A stretch of 64,000 nt of DNA from Atrichornis clamosus. Lineage: Eukaryota; Chordata; Aves; Passeriformes; Menuridae. The stretch is taken from the NCBI GenBank assembly GCA_013400975.1, contig WBMZ01006408.1, positions 124,001-188,000 of the forward strand, in the 5' to 3' direction. Positions 1 through 12,960 of the stretch are shown one piece after another. The translations under genes and the position numbers were made by a program. The notes under the pieces were generated by a model. It did no database searches, had not been told where the DNA came from, and saw only the letters and a program-made list of their open reading frames with translations. Each line of letters starts with the position of its first letter. Position 1 is the stretch's first letter.

Positions 1-574
1 AGAACAGCACACAAGCATATGCTTAGGACCTTGGCCATTTAGAACAAGAAATTGCAACTGTGTTATTTTCAGTTCTTCCCACTTTTCTTAACCCACAAGA
101 AAGGGAGAAATAAAAGCAGCAGGGTAGAAAGACAACATTTAGCCAGATAGGGGGTATTACCTCACGTTTAAAAATAACAAAACAGTGAATTTACACATGT
201 AACTACTCGAAATAAAGTATTACTTGCTTCTGAACAAGAAGACAAAAACGCTGCTGTAACAATAAGGGCTGCAAAGTGTTTTCTCACAAGCAAAGAAAGC
301 CAAGAGCTCCTCGTTCCACAAAGATGTGCCTAAGTTTTCCAGCTCTGGAGGAGCAAGACAAGTCACGTGTTCACATTAGGGAGCAACGTTCAGCACTGTA
401 GCAGTGAGACTGGGTGACACCCACCTTTTTGCCTCACAGCTGTAAAAGACAGACAATCCAACCACTGCCTGATTAGCGTGTCAGGCAGAAAAAACCCCAA
501 GTATCTTCTCTAGATGCAGTCTCCAGACCCAGAGCTGTTTGCATCAAAAAACACAGACAGATCTGGACACCACG

Positions 575-609
575 CTTTTGGAATCATGTTACACTTTTGG
601 AATCATGTT
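575..609. repeat. Short tandem duplication, period 19 bp
   Basis: The 16-mer CTTTTGGAATCATGTT occurs at 575-590 and again at 594-609, so a unit of about 19 bp is present nearly twice. The copies are identical, which points to a recent local slippage or duplication. No function is implied. Confidence 0.85.
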
Positions 610-3600
610 TCCACAGCTCTCTGTTTACTCAGCATTTTGCGTTCATTGCTGGGAGAAAAAAAATTAGTTATTTTTTTCTTAATTTTGAAGCTTTTCTTCA
701 AATTTCCTGGAGTGATCGATACCCCTTTAGCTTGTTGCAGTACAGTTTTCTTGTCATTAAATGGCATTATCCGAGCCCAGCCAAGCCTGGGTTTAGGCAT
801 GAAGGAGTATAATTCCAAGTGAAAATCCAGATTTTTTTAGGCAGATGCATTAACCCCAGAGATTCCTTTCATTGTTATTTAATCATTAGATTGCAGTAGC
901 AGACAAAATCCCTGTGAAACAACCCCAGCAGTACTAGGCACCATATACTGTGTTAAAAAAAGAACTTGCCTCCCTCGAGAGTTTGCAATTTAATATAAAA
1001 AGCAGGTGTGCCATATAAGCAGCAAGGAAGAAGAGGGTAATTGTGGCACAGAATCTCTAACTGGATTCAAACCGATTTTAAACACACAGGACACAAATCA
1101 ATCCATCTCAGAAGTGCCTCTGACTCACACACACTGCCCAGTGCTGCACTAACAGGCTGGGAGTGCAAGGCAGCCACTAATGTGGGCTCTCACATCCATC
1201 CCAGCTCAGGGCTGTCCACACACCTCCTGGGAGGGATGATGGGAGACACAGACTTACACCCAGGGACTGCTTATTAAGACTATCTCTACTAAAACCCATA
1301 CAATGACATAAATATGTAGACATTCATGTCAAAAAAAAGAATATGAAAAAATCCAAAACCTTATGATTTCTTACTTCTGCCTTTCACCCTTACAGGCCTC
1401 AGTCAGATCTCTCTGCTCTTTCTCTTGCAACACAAATGCGAAAGTTGCCTGGAAACTGCTATGAAAAAAACCTCAGTGATAGACTGGTCACGTAAATCAA
1501 CATGGTTTTCTCCAGCTGAAAGTGAAAATAACAGCAGTATTTTCATACCAGCAGTATGAAAAGCAGTATGGAAAAAATGTACATTTTTGCCCAACTTGGT
1601 TAATATTAATGCTGTAAAGCCAATACACTATCCAGGAATAACCTAAATTGTTCACATTGACAAAATTATGTTGTTCAGGTGGGAACAGCAGGGCCTTGCC
1701 TTGCCTTTGTGACCACTTGCTACATTCAAAACACAGATGATTGATCCTGTGGCACCTCCTGCCAGTCAGTGATCCAAGACAGGCAGTGAACAGCTCTTTA
1801 TTTCTGTTTATTTGTTTTCATCTCACTTTATTTAAGCTTTGAAACTTTATGATTGTATTAAACATGAATGCCAATAATAGGCAATACAGAAAATAACACC
1901 AGGAAATGGAATATGCACGAATGCAGCATGTTGAACAAAGATTTCTACAGTTTCAGATCCAAACTAAACATTTCAACATTCCTAATAGTTTAGGTTTCCA
2001 TCAACTGTAATTTAATCATTTCAGAGCCTTCTATGAAATGGACTCTGGTGTTCTGGAAGCCCCAAGAGCATCACCATCATATGATGTACAACAACAGCTA
2101 AGGTGAACTCAGCCAAATGACAGCCAGACTTAAATCAAAATTTCATTTCACAGCCTGCTGGTGGAGAATCAGAACATCTGTTCCTCCTCAGATCACCAGG
2201 ACTTCAGAGAAGCCATCACTTCCACAAGAGACAGCCAAGAACTTTCTGCCTTCACTGTTTTTCACTGCAATGTTTATTGTTCATATAAATTTTCCACACA
2301 AGTGTACAGACCAGCTTTGATGACAACAGCCTTTGGTCCACACTGTAATTTTCTCCATACTCACTAAAGCAAAGAACAGCACAAAATCCAGACAATTCAC
2401 TTGAATTGCAGAAATATGGTATTCAAGTGCTTGTTTCATCTAACTTTATCTGGTGACTTCCAGGTGAGCCCTCAGTTCCATGATCTGTAGCACCCTTGGA
2501 TCAGCGTGCTACAGGATATTCAAGAGCTGGGTACTTTAAGATCTCCTGATGAAGATATGGTCTTCTCCATTAATAATCTCATTGCAGCACAGACTTGTGC
2601 CACAATTCGGCTGCGGTCCCAACTCGGTGGGTGATAAATATTCTCTCCCCCTTTCCCCATCCCCTCTGTCTGGCAAGTCTTTCCACAGGGACTTCAAATG
2701 CATGCTTAGCTGACTGAAAGCAGGCGAGTGAAGAATGGGCAGAATATTCATGAAATTACACCTTCCAGACAGGATACTTCCTCACATCATCTCTGTTTCT
2801 TTCCTTTAGTTAAATCTGCATGTTAGGCTCTCTTGACAGGGAAATAATGTTCAGGAGAGTACCCGTATATTGCTCATTTTCATGCTGAGCATAAGCGCCT
2901 TACCTGGTAAACCAAATAACTCACTTGATATAAAACAATATAGCTGATAAAGAGGATCCAGGGGAGATGCTGAAAAACAGAATTGGTGACGTTTTCTGGC
3001 TACTGTAGTAGAAATATTGTGCAAGTTTAAGATTAAAGTGTAATTTATTGTCTCGAGTGATGTGGGGAAGGGGATGCTAAATAGGTTCCTGGGATGAGAA
3101 ATCAGCTGCCACCAACACTGTGCTCTCTACATTCAAACAAATCAGCCCATGCTGTAATGCCTCTTTCTGCTCAGGCAGCATTTGGTGGCTGGGTTTTAGG
3201 GGGCTGGGCTTTGTCATGAAGTTGGAAATGCTTTCATAAAGCGTACTCTCAGTCAGAGGCCCCCTTAGGTATGTGGTTCCACCATCCTCCACAGCACATG
3301 TCCTGTGAAAGAGAAAGTGGGGTCAGTCTCAAGGCCTGGCGAGAGCCAACTCACTCCATTTGTTAGAAGCTTCATTAAAGCAGCTCTGTTAAACCCCCAG
3401 CCTGCCTGGGGAGTTACCCCTCTGCACAGCAAGAAAGAGAACAGGATCGATCAGGAGGTGTTTTACACCCACTTTGCATTGGTGAAAATCAATAGGCAGT
3501 GAGCCTCCTTCACAGAGTAAGCACTCTGCTTCTTCCCGAAACACAAAAGCATTTGTAACCCACTACAGCTGCTTGTGCTTAGCTGCAGCAGCTCTGGGCT

Positions 3601-5210
3601 GCCAAAACAGCAAAAGGCAGCCAGAGGATATTCCAGAATGAGTGTGATCTAAGCACTAATGACTTTACACTTCTTCTTCAGTTCAGTTCTTATTTAAAAT
3701 AATAAAACTTTCACTGGTGTCATATTTAGGTGTGACCTGCTGGCTGCCCTCTGCCAGGGGTCTGCAGGCTTGCTGTGGCTGGGACCCAGAGCTGGGCAGG
3801 GGCTGTTTTGTGCCTTCTCACCGGGTGTCAGTGCCCACCTTGCACTCGCCACCGCTGGACATGCTGCCTTCCACCACACACATGTCCCATCTCAGCACAA
3901 GTGGCCATGTTCAGGGCTGGTTTCACTTGCCTGACTCAACTCAGCCGCACTGGGCTGTTCCGGAGCATCTGAGACTTCCACACACATCTAACAAATATGG
4001 CACAAGATCCATGAGAGGTGTTCACCCCTCTGGAGAGGTAGCCAGAGCCCAGGTGGTACTCTGCAGATTCTCAGATGACACCAAACACATGGTGCTGAGT
4101 AACCCTGACTGTCTCGCTTCACGTGACAAATACTTTTATTGAAAGCCTTTGAGGACTTTTTGAAAGTACATGTTATTCTGGGGTTTTGTTATAGAAATCA
4201 AAGGTCAAAAGAATCCATCAGGCACAGACAGGAGAAAATGCACAATGGTTCATGGGGAGTTTGCCCAGAACCACAGCCCACCTTCTTGACAAAATTTAGA
4301 AGAGAGTATTCCCAGTTGAGAACACATCAGAACTGTAACACCAGGGGAGCAGCTCCGAGGACTGGCCTCCTCCCAGCCACCCGGTATGTATCTTAGGCCC
4401 AAGCCAGCTACAGGGTTACAACATGACCCTGTTCAACAGCTGACGGAAAGCCAGGTCAGCAAGTGAAATGCAATTGCAGGAGCTGCAGGGTCACTGAAAA
4501 GGTCTGCACCACCTTCCCTCAGACCTTGCTGGTGTTGTTCCCGCTGCCCCACACCACACATGCAGCCACAACATGATGAGGGCATGACATAAAATCAGGT
4601 TGTCATTTGTCAGAATGATGGAAATCCTCCACTCATTCATGGATGGTAAAAAGACTTAACACAAATGCTGCCACAGAGCACCAGCAAGAAACATGCACTC
4701 AGAGCAGCAAACTGGGAGTCTTCACAAAGGAGGTCAGGAGCTGCAGAGCAGCTCTTAAAAATGTTTTCTCTACCCATCAAAGTCCCCTCTTCTGTCAAAG
4801 TAGCTAGACAGCAGGGAAAACACAGTGGTAAATCACATCCTGAGACTCTCACAGCATAAACTTCCCTTTGATCTTTGTGTATTAAACTATGACTACACTG
4901 CTATCTTTTTTTTTCCCTGTCTTTGTGGCAGAAAACACAATACAGAAGGGTAAGCAATTTCTTTTCCCTAAAAACACAGACCTTAGGAAGAGCTCATTTT
5001 AGAGTGAGGCTGTTATCTGTTTAAGTTTGCATTTCTTTGTTCCTTCTGTGCTGTTTTATTACCTCCTTCTATCAGCTGTATCCAATAGCTTCTTAAATTC
5101 TGCCTCCAGCCACAAGGAATGTAAGCAAGTATAGCTGATGTAAAATGACATCTATGCCTTCATTCACTGAGCAGTGATTGTCTGTTGAGTACTTGCAGGG
5201 AAAGTCTTTC

Positions 5211-5223
5211 TTTTTTTTTTTTT
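5211..5223. repeat. T13 homopolymer
   Basis: An uninterrupted run of 13 T residues follows a short CTTTC stretch. It is low-complexity sequence. I could not attach it to the end of any recognisable retroelement. Confidence 0.9.
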
Positions 5224-6286
5224 CTCCCCAATACATGTCCCAAGGCAGCTGAGGTTACACAACCAGCTTCATAGTTAGTTTAAAATATGTCTCAATTTAT
5301 ACGCCATCTGCAGCACTCATCATTAAATGAGACGGCCACAAACAGGAAAACTCACAACAACGATAAATAATCAGGACTCAAATCAGCGCTCTAGTTTGAG
5401 GCAAGAATCTAGATTGATCAAAATGCGCAAATTGGTGCCAACTCAATGAATGGGACAATCACATCACAAACCACTCGTCTGGGGCACATGGCCCACTTTC
5501 CAAAGTCACTGATACATTTTCTGGCTCAGGAAATTCCTGACCTGCAAATCATTAGAGAGTAGAAGAAGCATCATTAGATGATGATAAAGATTTCTTTACT
5601 CTTCCTGAGGCATCTGCTTTAGCACCGTTGCCAGAGAACAGATGTGGAGGTAGGCAGGCTTCTGACCTAACCCGCTGCACATGACGATTATTGTGGTCTC
5701 AGGCAAAAATCCGTGGGTCTGGGAGCAGGGTATGGGATGTGCTACAGAAAGGAAGAGGCAGAGGGCAGTTCAATGGATGTCCTCACCTTCCCTCACAGAA
5801 CCCTTTGTATCAAAATTACTGTGAATTACTTATATTTCTATTCATGCAGGAAAAAATATGCTGATATGTTGGGAAGACTTGTTACCAAAAAAAAAGCAAA
5901 TCAAAGAAATTAGATTCTGTATTTAGATCTGGACATGACCAAGTAGGAGACTGCCCTGGTATTGTTCAAAGAATAAACCACTCCCCACAATGTCTAAATG
6001 CATTACAGAAGGCAGCCATGAGTGATCCCACTGAAAAGAAATGCTGGACTTGTAGAAATTGGAGCCCTCATCTTTGAGAACATATAAACCCGAACACATC
6101 TATATCCCATGATGAAAATTACAGGACAAGCGGCATTTATTTGTTTGTATAGTGAAGACTAGGCAACTTAAGTGTCCTAAGATTTCCACCAAAGTATGTT
6201 GATTGCCTTTGGGATTTAGATTTGCAGAGGTTTATATGATTGCATTTCAAGGCATATTATATGCTCTGGAGAGGCACTATAATTTC

Positions 6287-6450
6287 TTTTTTTTTTTTTG
6301 TAAGGCCCCAGAAGGATTCCTAGAATTTTGAAATTAGAGTTGGAAAGATTTATCTTTCCTTCTGTTTAAACCCTCACCGGGCAGGACTCACTTCTAAAGT
6401 GTACTGCCAAGGACTCATGTTGCCTAGTCTGGAGTGACAAAATTTGTATC
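6287..6450 (-). mobile_element. Possible ancient CR1 LINE 3' end (minus strand)
   Basis: A T13 run at 6287-6299 is followed by sequence resembling the reverse complement of an old CR1 3' untranslated region. It has an 'agagttggaaagat' block like the usual 'gttggaaaagac' motif. A degenerate 'caggactcac...agtgtactgcc' block and a 'ttgcctagtctgg' block follow, in the expected order. Similarity is patchy, no coding part is present, and the assignment rests on remembered consensus. It could be an unrelated AT-rich sequence. Confidence 0.35.
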
Positions 6451-9400
6451 CGGAGGCAACTCTAAAATTTTAAGGCTCTCACTTTTATAGACCAATCATC
6501 GACATGAACGGTCCTATCAACAGCTTATGTTTATTGATTCTACCTTTTTAAAAACTCTCATCCCTCCCCATTATTCTAGGAAAATTGCTGAACCTCAGAA
6601 ATATTTGTAAAAGAAGCCACTATGGTTAAAGCTGGACAGACTTACGCTCAGTGGTACCTTATTTTCTAAATAAATTCCTATTGAGGTCATTAGGGATCTC
6701 TGAATAGTAAAATCAGCAGGCTTTGTCTCTCAGAGCTCTCATGCAAGAGGAATAAATCAGAAAGCAGTGGAGCAGAATCTGTTCTTGTACCATTGTCTAT
6801 GTTTTTTCTTGTTGTTATTATTTTCTTTGAAATCTCTCACGCTTGATTAAAGAAATTTCTCCTCTGTTTTCTCTTCTGTTTTTATTATGCTTTTAGATAA
6901 AAAGCCTTTGCACGGCAGGAAGAAGAGCAACAATTTGCCAACTCAAGCTGCATTTACCATCTGGTATACAAGAACTTAGCAGACTGCCTGTTCCATCAAT
7001 GTAATAATATTATGTTGCTTTAAATGACCCCATGCTCTGACTTGAAGATAAGAAAGTTGGACTCGAGATGACAGATAGGGACATTCACCTCCAGTAATAA
7101 CCTGCATTTCCTCAGCTGCTGTCACCAATTACCACAGCACTGATCACAGACTGATAACAAAAGATAATACAATTTCAGAAAAACAGCTTTATCTGCTTTT
7201 TCCTTTTTGTGCCTTCTTTATTTGGGTGTGGATGGCTGCAGTGGCAGATGGATGCAAGCTGCTCTGACTAAGACCACAGAGTCTAGATACCCCTACCCCT
7301 AGAGTCCCATACCCCTAGAGAAAGGAGAGCAGAGCAGTGCCCTCCTCACATCACTAAAGCCAACATTCCCGAAAGGACCAGCAATACTGAAGCCTAAATG
7401 TTAGACACCTTAAATGAGTCTTATTTCCCAAAGGAAGTTCTTCAACATACTGCAATAAATGACATTGGGATTTCTGAAACCTGGCTGGTCAAGGATTGCC
7501 TCTGACATCAGACCTCCACAGCTGTGCAGCAAGTGAAATAAAACATAGATTTCCTAGGAAGAGCACTACAGTCTGAAAAGCTTAGTAATGAAATGAAAGG
7601 ACCACAGCTTCTCAACCTCTTGATGTCCAGCCGAGGGATTTAATCAGCAGTGGCAAAGAGGAAAACTCAGTGACAACCCACATAATCCATGTATCTGGCA
7701 TTCTTTGCTGCCCATGTACGCACCTCTGCTTCTGCCTCCAGTGGTTCTTATTTACTGGAAGCCACTTCTTTCTCCTCTTCCAACCCCACAGTTACTCATC
7801 AGCTTTTGCTGCAGTGAGCAGGAAGTTTATTGTACACTGTGGTATATTCAAAAATCAGCTTCTATTTTCAAGGACAGGGATGAAAAATTGAACGTGGAGC
7901 AACTGTTAGTTTTATGCATAAACTGTGTGTCTACTGTATCACCTACTACTATATCACCTGCCACCAAGTGATAACACCTACAGCCACCAGCCACTGGCTG
8001 CTGACCTTCCCCATAGTCAGTAGGAGCCTAAAAAATGAAAACATAGTATTTGGGGCTCATGCAGAAAGATATTAACAGAGTGTTTGTACCCTGCAAAGAC
8101 TTGGATTCACTGGAGTTGTACACAGATGTGTCATCCTTTAATAGATACAGGAAACATGGGAATACTCAGAGCATCATCATTTTGGAGACTGAAAAAAAAG
8201 CCTGTTAAACCTTACTCCCTGCCAGGGCATATTACAAGTAAAACTCCCTATCCTGGTCTCTGCATTTACCAAATAAGAGAACAGACAGAAAAGGTGGGCT
8301 GGTTTCCAGGTTTTCACAGCTCCCATCACATATGATGGTGAAGGAAGGAATACAGCAGTAGAATAAGAAAGAAGGAACCTCAGCTGTCCCTAGTCATGAC
8401 ATTTCTATGGACTACTGGCATGTCCCTCACACAGCATGAAACACACATTAACCAGCCATATTTTTGCCACATTGATAAGGAGAAATGATAATGGTTATAT
8501 GTCATGGACACTTTTATCCACAGCTGTCATGATAATCCCTTTCACTATAATACATTTACTAAAGAAAGTAATAGGTAAAAGCTAAAAGTAAGGATACTGT
8601 CTGTAAGCAGGAGCCATGAAAAGGGAGTCCACAATATGAGTGAGGTGTTGACAAAACATCCATTGATGACAAAAAAGATAAGATCCACTGTGAGATATCC
8701 CACAACTTTGCTATGAAAACAGCCACAAGTAGGATGTGGCCCAGGGAAAGCTCCAGAGAAGGAACTCTCCAGCATCAATGGCAGCAAACTAGCTGAAATA
8801 TCACAGCTTTCAAATATTGCATAACAAATTGTTATGTAATTCCTACTAGCGTAAATATTATGTGGTTTTGTGCTATGTGTATTTTCTAACGTCAATGTTT
8901 TAATTAAAATGTGATCTCATTTATGACTCGGAGGAGTCTGCAGCTTTATAAAGACTTTTCAGGACCCAGCTACTGCACTACTGGTCAGAAGGGAGGGTGC
9001 AGACCCACGGCAGGAGCTGCACTGCCAGAGTACAGCTGGCCACTGACCACTGTCAAACAGGGCTGCAGCTTTCTGAGTTCTCCTCTCTGGAAAAGGGATG
9101 TAATGTCCTCTTATAACTCTCTCTCTCTGGAGAATAGATGAAAGGAGTAACTCCAATACTGACCTTGATTTAAAGGCCTGGAAGAAGGCTTTTTGAAGTT
9201 ATTTGAAAGAATGCCACAGACTTCATTCTGCTTTGTACCAGTTCCTAACAGAAAAACTGATTGTACCATAGTGAAATGCAGGGCAAAAACCTATTAAAAT
9301 ATGTCATTTAACTATTACTGCTCCTGCTAGAAATGCCAGGAGGAGCTGGGATCCTTATCATCTAAGTCCTTCCACCTTGAAGAGTGACTGAATAGTGCAA

Positions 9401-12199
9401 CACCCTAAAGCTATTAAAATTCCTTTGTTCATAGCCTTGTTACTATGAAGTGGTTATTAGAGAAATGTCATTAGGGAGAAAGAGATGTTGCTCAGTTTTC
9501 TGGAACAGGAACTTATTCAGAAGATAAATTCATATTATTATCTCTTCCATTTTTCTCTAGTGTGTTTACTGATGTTCTGCCCACAGGAGAAGCCAATCTT
9601 TCTTGATGAAAGAATAAGCTGTTTGGAAACAAAAAAAAGCAGATCAAAGAGGAGAGGAGAGCAGCTCAGTGATGGAAGATGTCAGCTAGAGGAGGGGGTG
9701 AAAGCTAATGTACTGCTGACTGAGAAAGCCATTTTTGTTCAACTCCATGTGCACAAGACAAAAAGCAGGACTCACTTTCCACATATTTGTTCATTTCACA
9801 AATTGTCCAAAGTGGTCATTTTTCAGCCCACCTATCAAAGCAGTATCTTCATCTATAAGACATGCATTAGGCTATACAGACTAACAGAAAAGGCATCACA
9901 CAAGCAAGCAGGAATGGATTTGCCGAGAAAACGGGATGGCTAGAACCCCTCAGCATCACAGACACTGGTTTTGAGGCTACAGCTCAAAATAACACTGCAC
10001 TCTTTGTAAATCTTTGTTCTCAAATCCCCAAAGTTCTCACAATTGTATTTTTTGGTTTCTTTACCAAGAGACCCTATGTACTGTTTCATAGACCATGTCT
10101 TGTTCCTAACCTCACCTCTGAACTCAACCGCAGCACAGGAACACTTCCCATTTTCAAACCTCCCTGGAAACCTCACTTTGCCAGACTTCTGGACGGAACC
10201 CACCTGAGCTGTGTTTAGAAATACATATATATTTCTTCCTATCCTTTCCTAGGTGTCCCTAAAACTCCTGAGAACAAAGCCATTTTGTTTATAACACACC
10301 AGGCACCTGGCTAGACATTCTGAGCACTTCAATAAAAAATGGAGAAGGAGGCAATGTTGTTTGTGCTCAGTGTCTCTGTCCCACTTGGCTTAGCCATTTA
10401 GCACGCTAAGGTTAATTACCAATTATTCCACTAAACCTAAGTACCAGTCGCACACCATTGGCTTTTAGAACTCCAAAAACACGGATTTTGGATACATATC
10501 TGGATTCACTCACTTTGCAGCTGGCTGAACAGCATCACTTGGACTACTGAGCAGCAAAGGGAGAAGAAACTAAAATATGGGTGCAGATATGGATTTTGAC
10601 CCTCCCCCAGATTCCTCTAAATCATCCTGGAAACAGAAATTGGAACATAAAGTTGCTGGTTTGCTCATTTTGGTGTTCACAGTCATGACACCAAACAAAG
10701 CCCGTAGGAAGCCTGGCAAGGAGAATCTTTCTGCAGATTAGGCTCCTAAACTGGAGGCTAGCACAGCTTCGTCATAAGACTCAATCATGTAACTGAAACT
10801 AATTCTTTTCCATTGAACTCCCAAGCCTCTGCAACAGAAACCCTCCTGATCGTAAAAACTATATTTGGATTGACCTCCCACCACAAAAGTTAGCAAAGCT
10901 GACCAAGAGATTCAAAAAATTGGTGTCAGAAAGTCTAAATTAAATGCAGGAGAACAAGATGTATCAAAATTAATGGCTTATCTGGGTTCACATGCTAGAG
11001 ACAATGGCAGAGCCAGCTAAACTCATGTATCCTCACTTGAAGTAAGCTGTTGTAGTCATCAGCTTATCATTACAAACAAGGTAATTTCCGGTGTACACAT
11101 GCATATGCAGCCACCTACAATAAGTAGTCATGCCACAATTAAATGGAGTAACCAACCCAAAATCCACACTACCTACATTAGCTGGGAGTAAAGTTGCCCT
11201 GTCTTCTTAGTAACATCCATTGAGATTTGACACAGGACAGTGCCTGGTTATGCAACCCTTCTTCTCAGGGCTGCTACTGAAATATAATTTCACATCATTC
11301 ACTTCTGCTATGTGGCCTGGAAATAATTGTCTGGAAGAGGCTGGATTAATTTATTTTTTTTCCTAGGGAGAGAGCATTTCTTTTGAAAGAGTGGTAGCAT
11401 TAGCTTTAGCCTGTGTGTAAATGAGGGTTATATAAAACTCAGTATTGATGCATGTGTTTTCAAGGGATGGCTTTCAGACTTCTTTGGGATTCAAGTGGTT
11501 CTCCATGGACCTGTTGTGAATTTAAACAGAGTGGTGTGGCACTATTGTAATATGTGATGTGGAATGGACAGTGACCCTGAAACAACTTCTGCAACAGCCA
11601 AAGCCAGAGAGAGAGAGGGCAAAGGAGAAGGGCATTATAATACCTGCTTAACCTTCTGAAAAATTGGCATCCTCCTCAGAGGCATTCTGACTTATGCTAG
11701 CTCTTAAGCTGAATATAGCAGATTCCAGCAATCCCAACCTGGGATTTATGGAAGATTGTTTTATGAGACAGAGTAAAACTTCATCTTTGGCTCATGCCAT
11801 TATAAAGCAACATATTGATTAGTAGTGGAAGAATGAACAACCCAGGGAAATCTTAATAGTCCAGTAATCTCCAGTTCTTGACTTTCTACCCTTCTCCTTC
11901 CTTGCATAGCAAAAGCAATTGGCCTCATGCTTATCTCTGTCTCGTACTCACCATCATCTGAGGCTGGGAGGTTTGGACAGACAGGGAAAATCTAACCCAG
12001 AGCCTGTTTTCACCAGAACTCCCACTAGAAGGCTTTCTGTAGCAAAGTTGCAAATTACAGCCAGAGTACTTTGCAGTTTGTCAGCCTGTCCCTGATGAGG
12101 TTCTGCTCTGTCCCAAGGTACACAGCAGCACGGACAGGGCCGCCACTGAATTCCATACACCCACTGCAGACAAGCACTCCATTAAAACCTAGGTTAGGG
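6451..12199. other. Non-coding stretch, no gene recognised
   Basis: This is AT-rich DNA with scattered open frames. The longest is a 152-codon frame at 9485-9943 (+) with no recognisable domain. A short tandem echo of 'acccctaga' units is visible near 7288-7320, and a brief (GA)n run near 11608-11618. GATA-like words cluster around 7150-7195 but are too short to call a regulatory element. No transposon was recognised. Confidence 0.55.
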
Positions 12200-12960
12200 G
12201 AGAGTGGAGGAGAGGGCTATGCTGCAGGTTGCAGAGCCTGACACAGAAGGGTCTGGAAGCCCCGTGGAAGGCGCTCCTCACCTGGCAGCCATGCTTCCAA
12301 TCTCACATACACACTGGAAACCCTTCCCAGCAGGACTGTACTCTCTACCCTGCAAATTCTCTGATGAGCCACTGCATAGAAGACACACAAGTATCCAACT
12401 CTTCTCCTTGGACCATTTTGTTGCACCTGCCCCTGATGCTTTGAACAGTTCTCTTGAACTCTGAGGGAAAGGGAAAGTTGGAGAGAAACAGTGGCGGGAA
12501 GACCAGGAAGGCAAACCCCAGTTTGACCTCTCATTCCCAGCCAGCCAAGAAGCTGCTTCTGCTCCAGAGGGGACACCCACAGCATGGGCAGTCCTGCCCT
12601 GCCCCAAGTGGGACATGCACCCAGACCAACAGAGAAGTGAGGGGGTGACTCCCCGTTGTGACCTGAGCCCACTTTCATTTCCAGACCAGCGCATGGCATC
12701 ACCCCTTTAGAATTTACATCGCTGTGATCCATCCTGCTCAACGTTTGATCAGATTAACGAGCAGCGGCCCTGCTCGCCAGTGAATGCCAGCATTAACTGT
12801 AACACAATAGGAGCACAGGCCTAAGCCCATTTCTTTTGCAGATAGCAAACCTGTCAGCGGAGCAGGAGTGTTGATGTCATCTTCTGACTCAGTGACAGTG
12901 CCTGTTCCTGGGGTCACCCAGCATTCCAACACCATCAGCATCCCCTCTCCAAATCTCATC
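12200..12960. other. GC-richer patch with overlapping chance open frames
   Basis: Several frames stay open together here: a 174-codon frame at 12217-12741 (-), a 138-codon frame at 12278-12694 (-), and shorter + strand frames. None has a recognisable domain, signal peptide or repeat. Simultaneous openness in overlapping frames on both strands is what higher GC (fewer stop codons) produces. An exon of a host gene cannot be excluded, but nothing supports one. Confidence 0.5.

Larger units (their letters stand above)
1..6286. other. Non-coding stretch, no gene recognised
   Basis: No open frame here exceeds about 140 codons and none shows a recognisable domain. I saw no transposon match, tRNA or rRNA. 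Local features are a short tandem duplication near 575-609 and a T13 run at 5211-5223. The interval 3.7-4.4 kb is somewhat GC-richer and for that reason carries chance open frames on both strands. The rest is mixed AT-rich sequence typical of intron or intergenic DNA. Confidence 0.6.

Noticed and set aside
9485..9943. 152-codon + strand frame
   Set aside because: Lys/Ser-rich AT-rich text with no motif, and no splice or promoter evidence.
12217..12741. 174-codon open frame on the minus strand, GC-rich
   Set aside because: Another minus frame and several + frames are open in the same interval. There is no recognisable motif, and higher local GC explains the shortage of stops.
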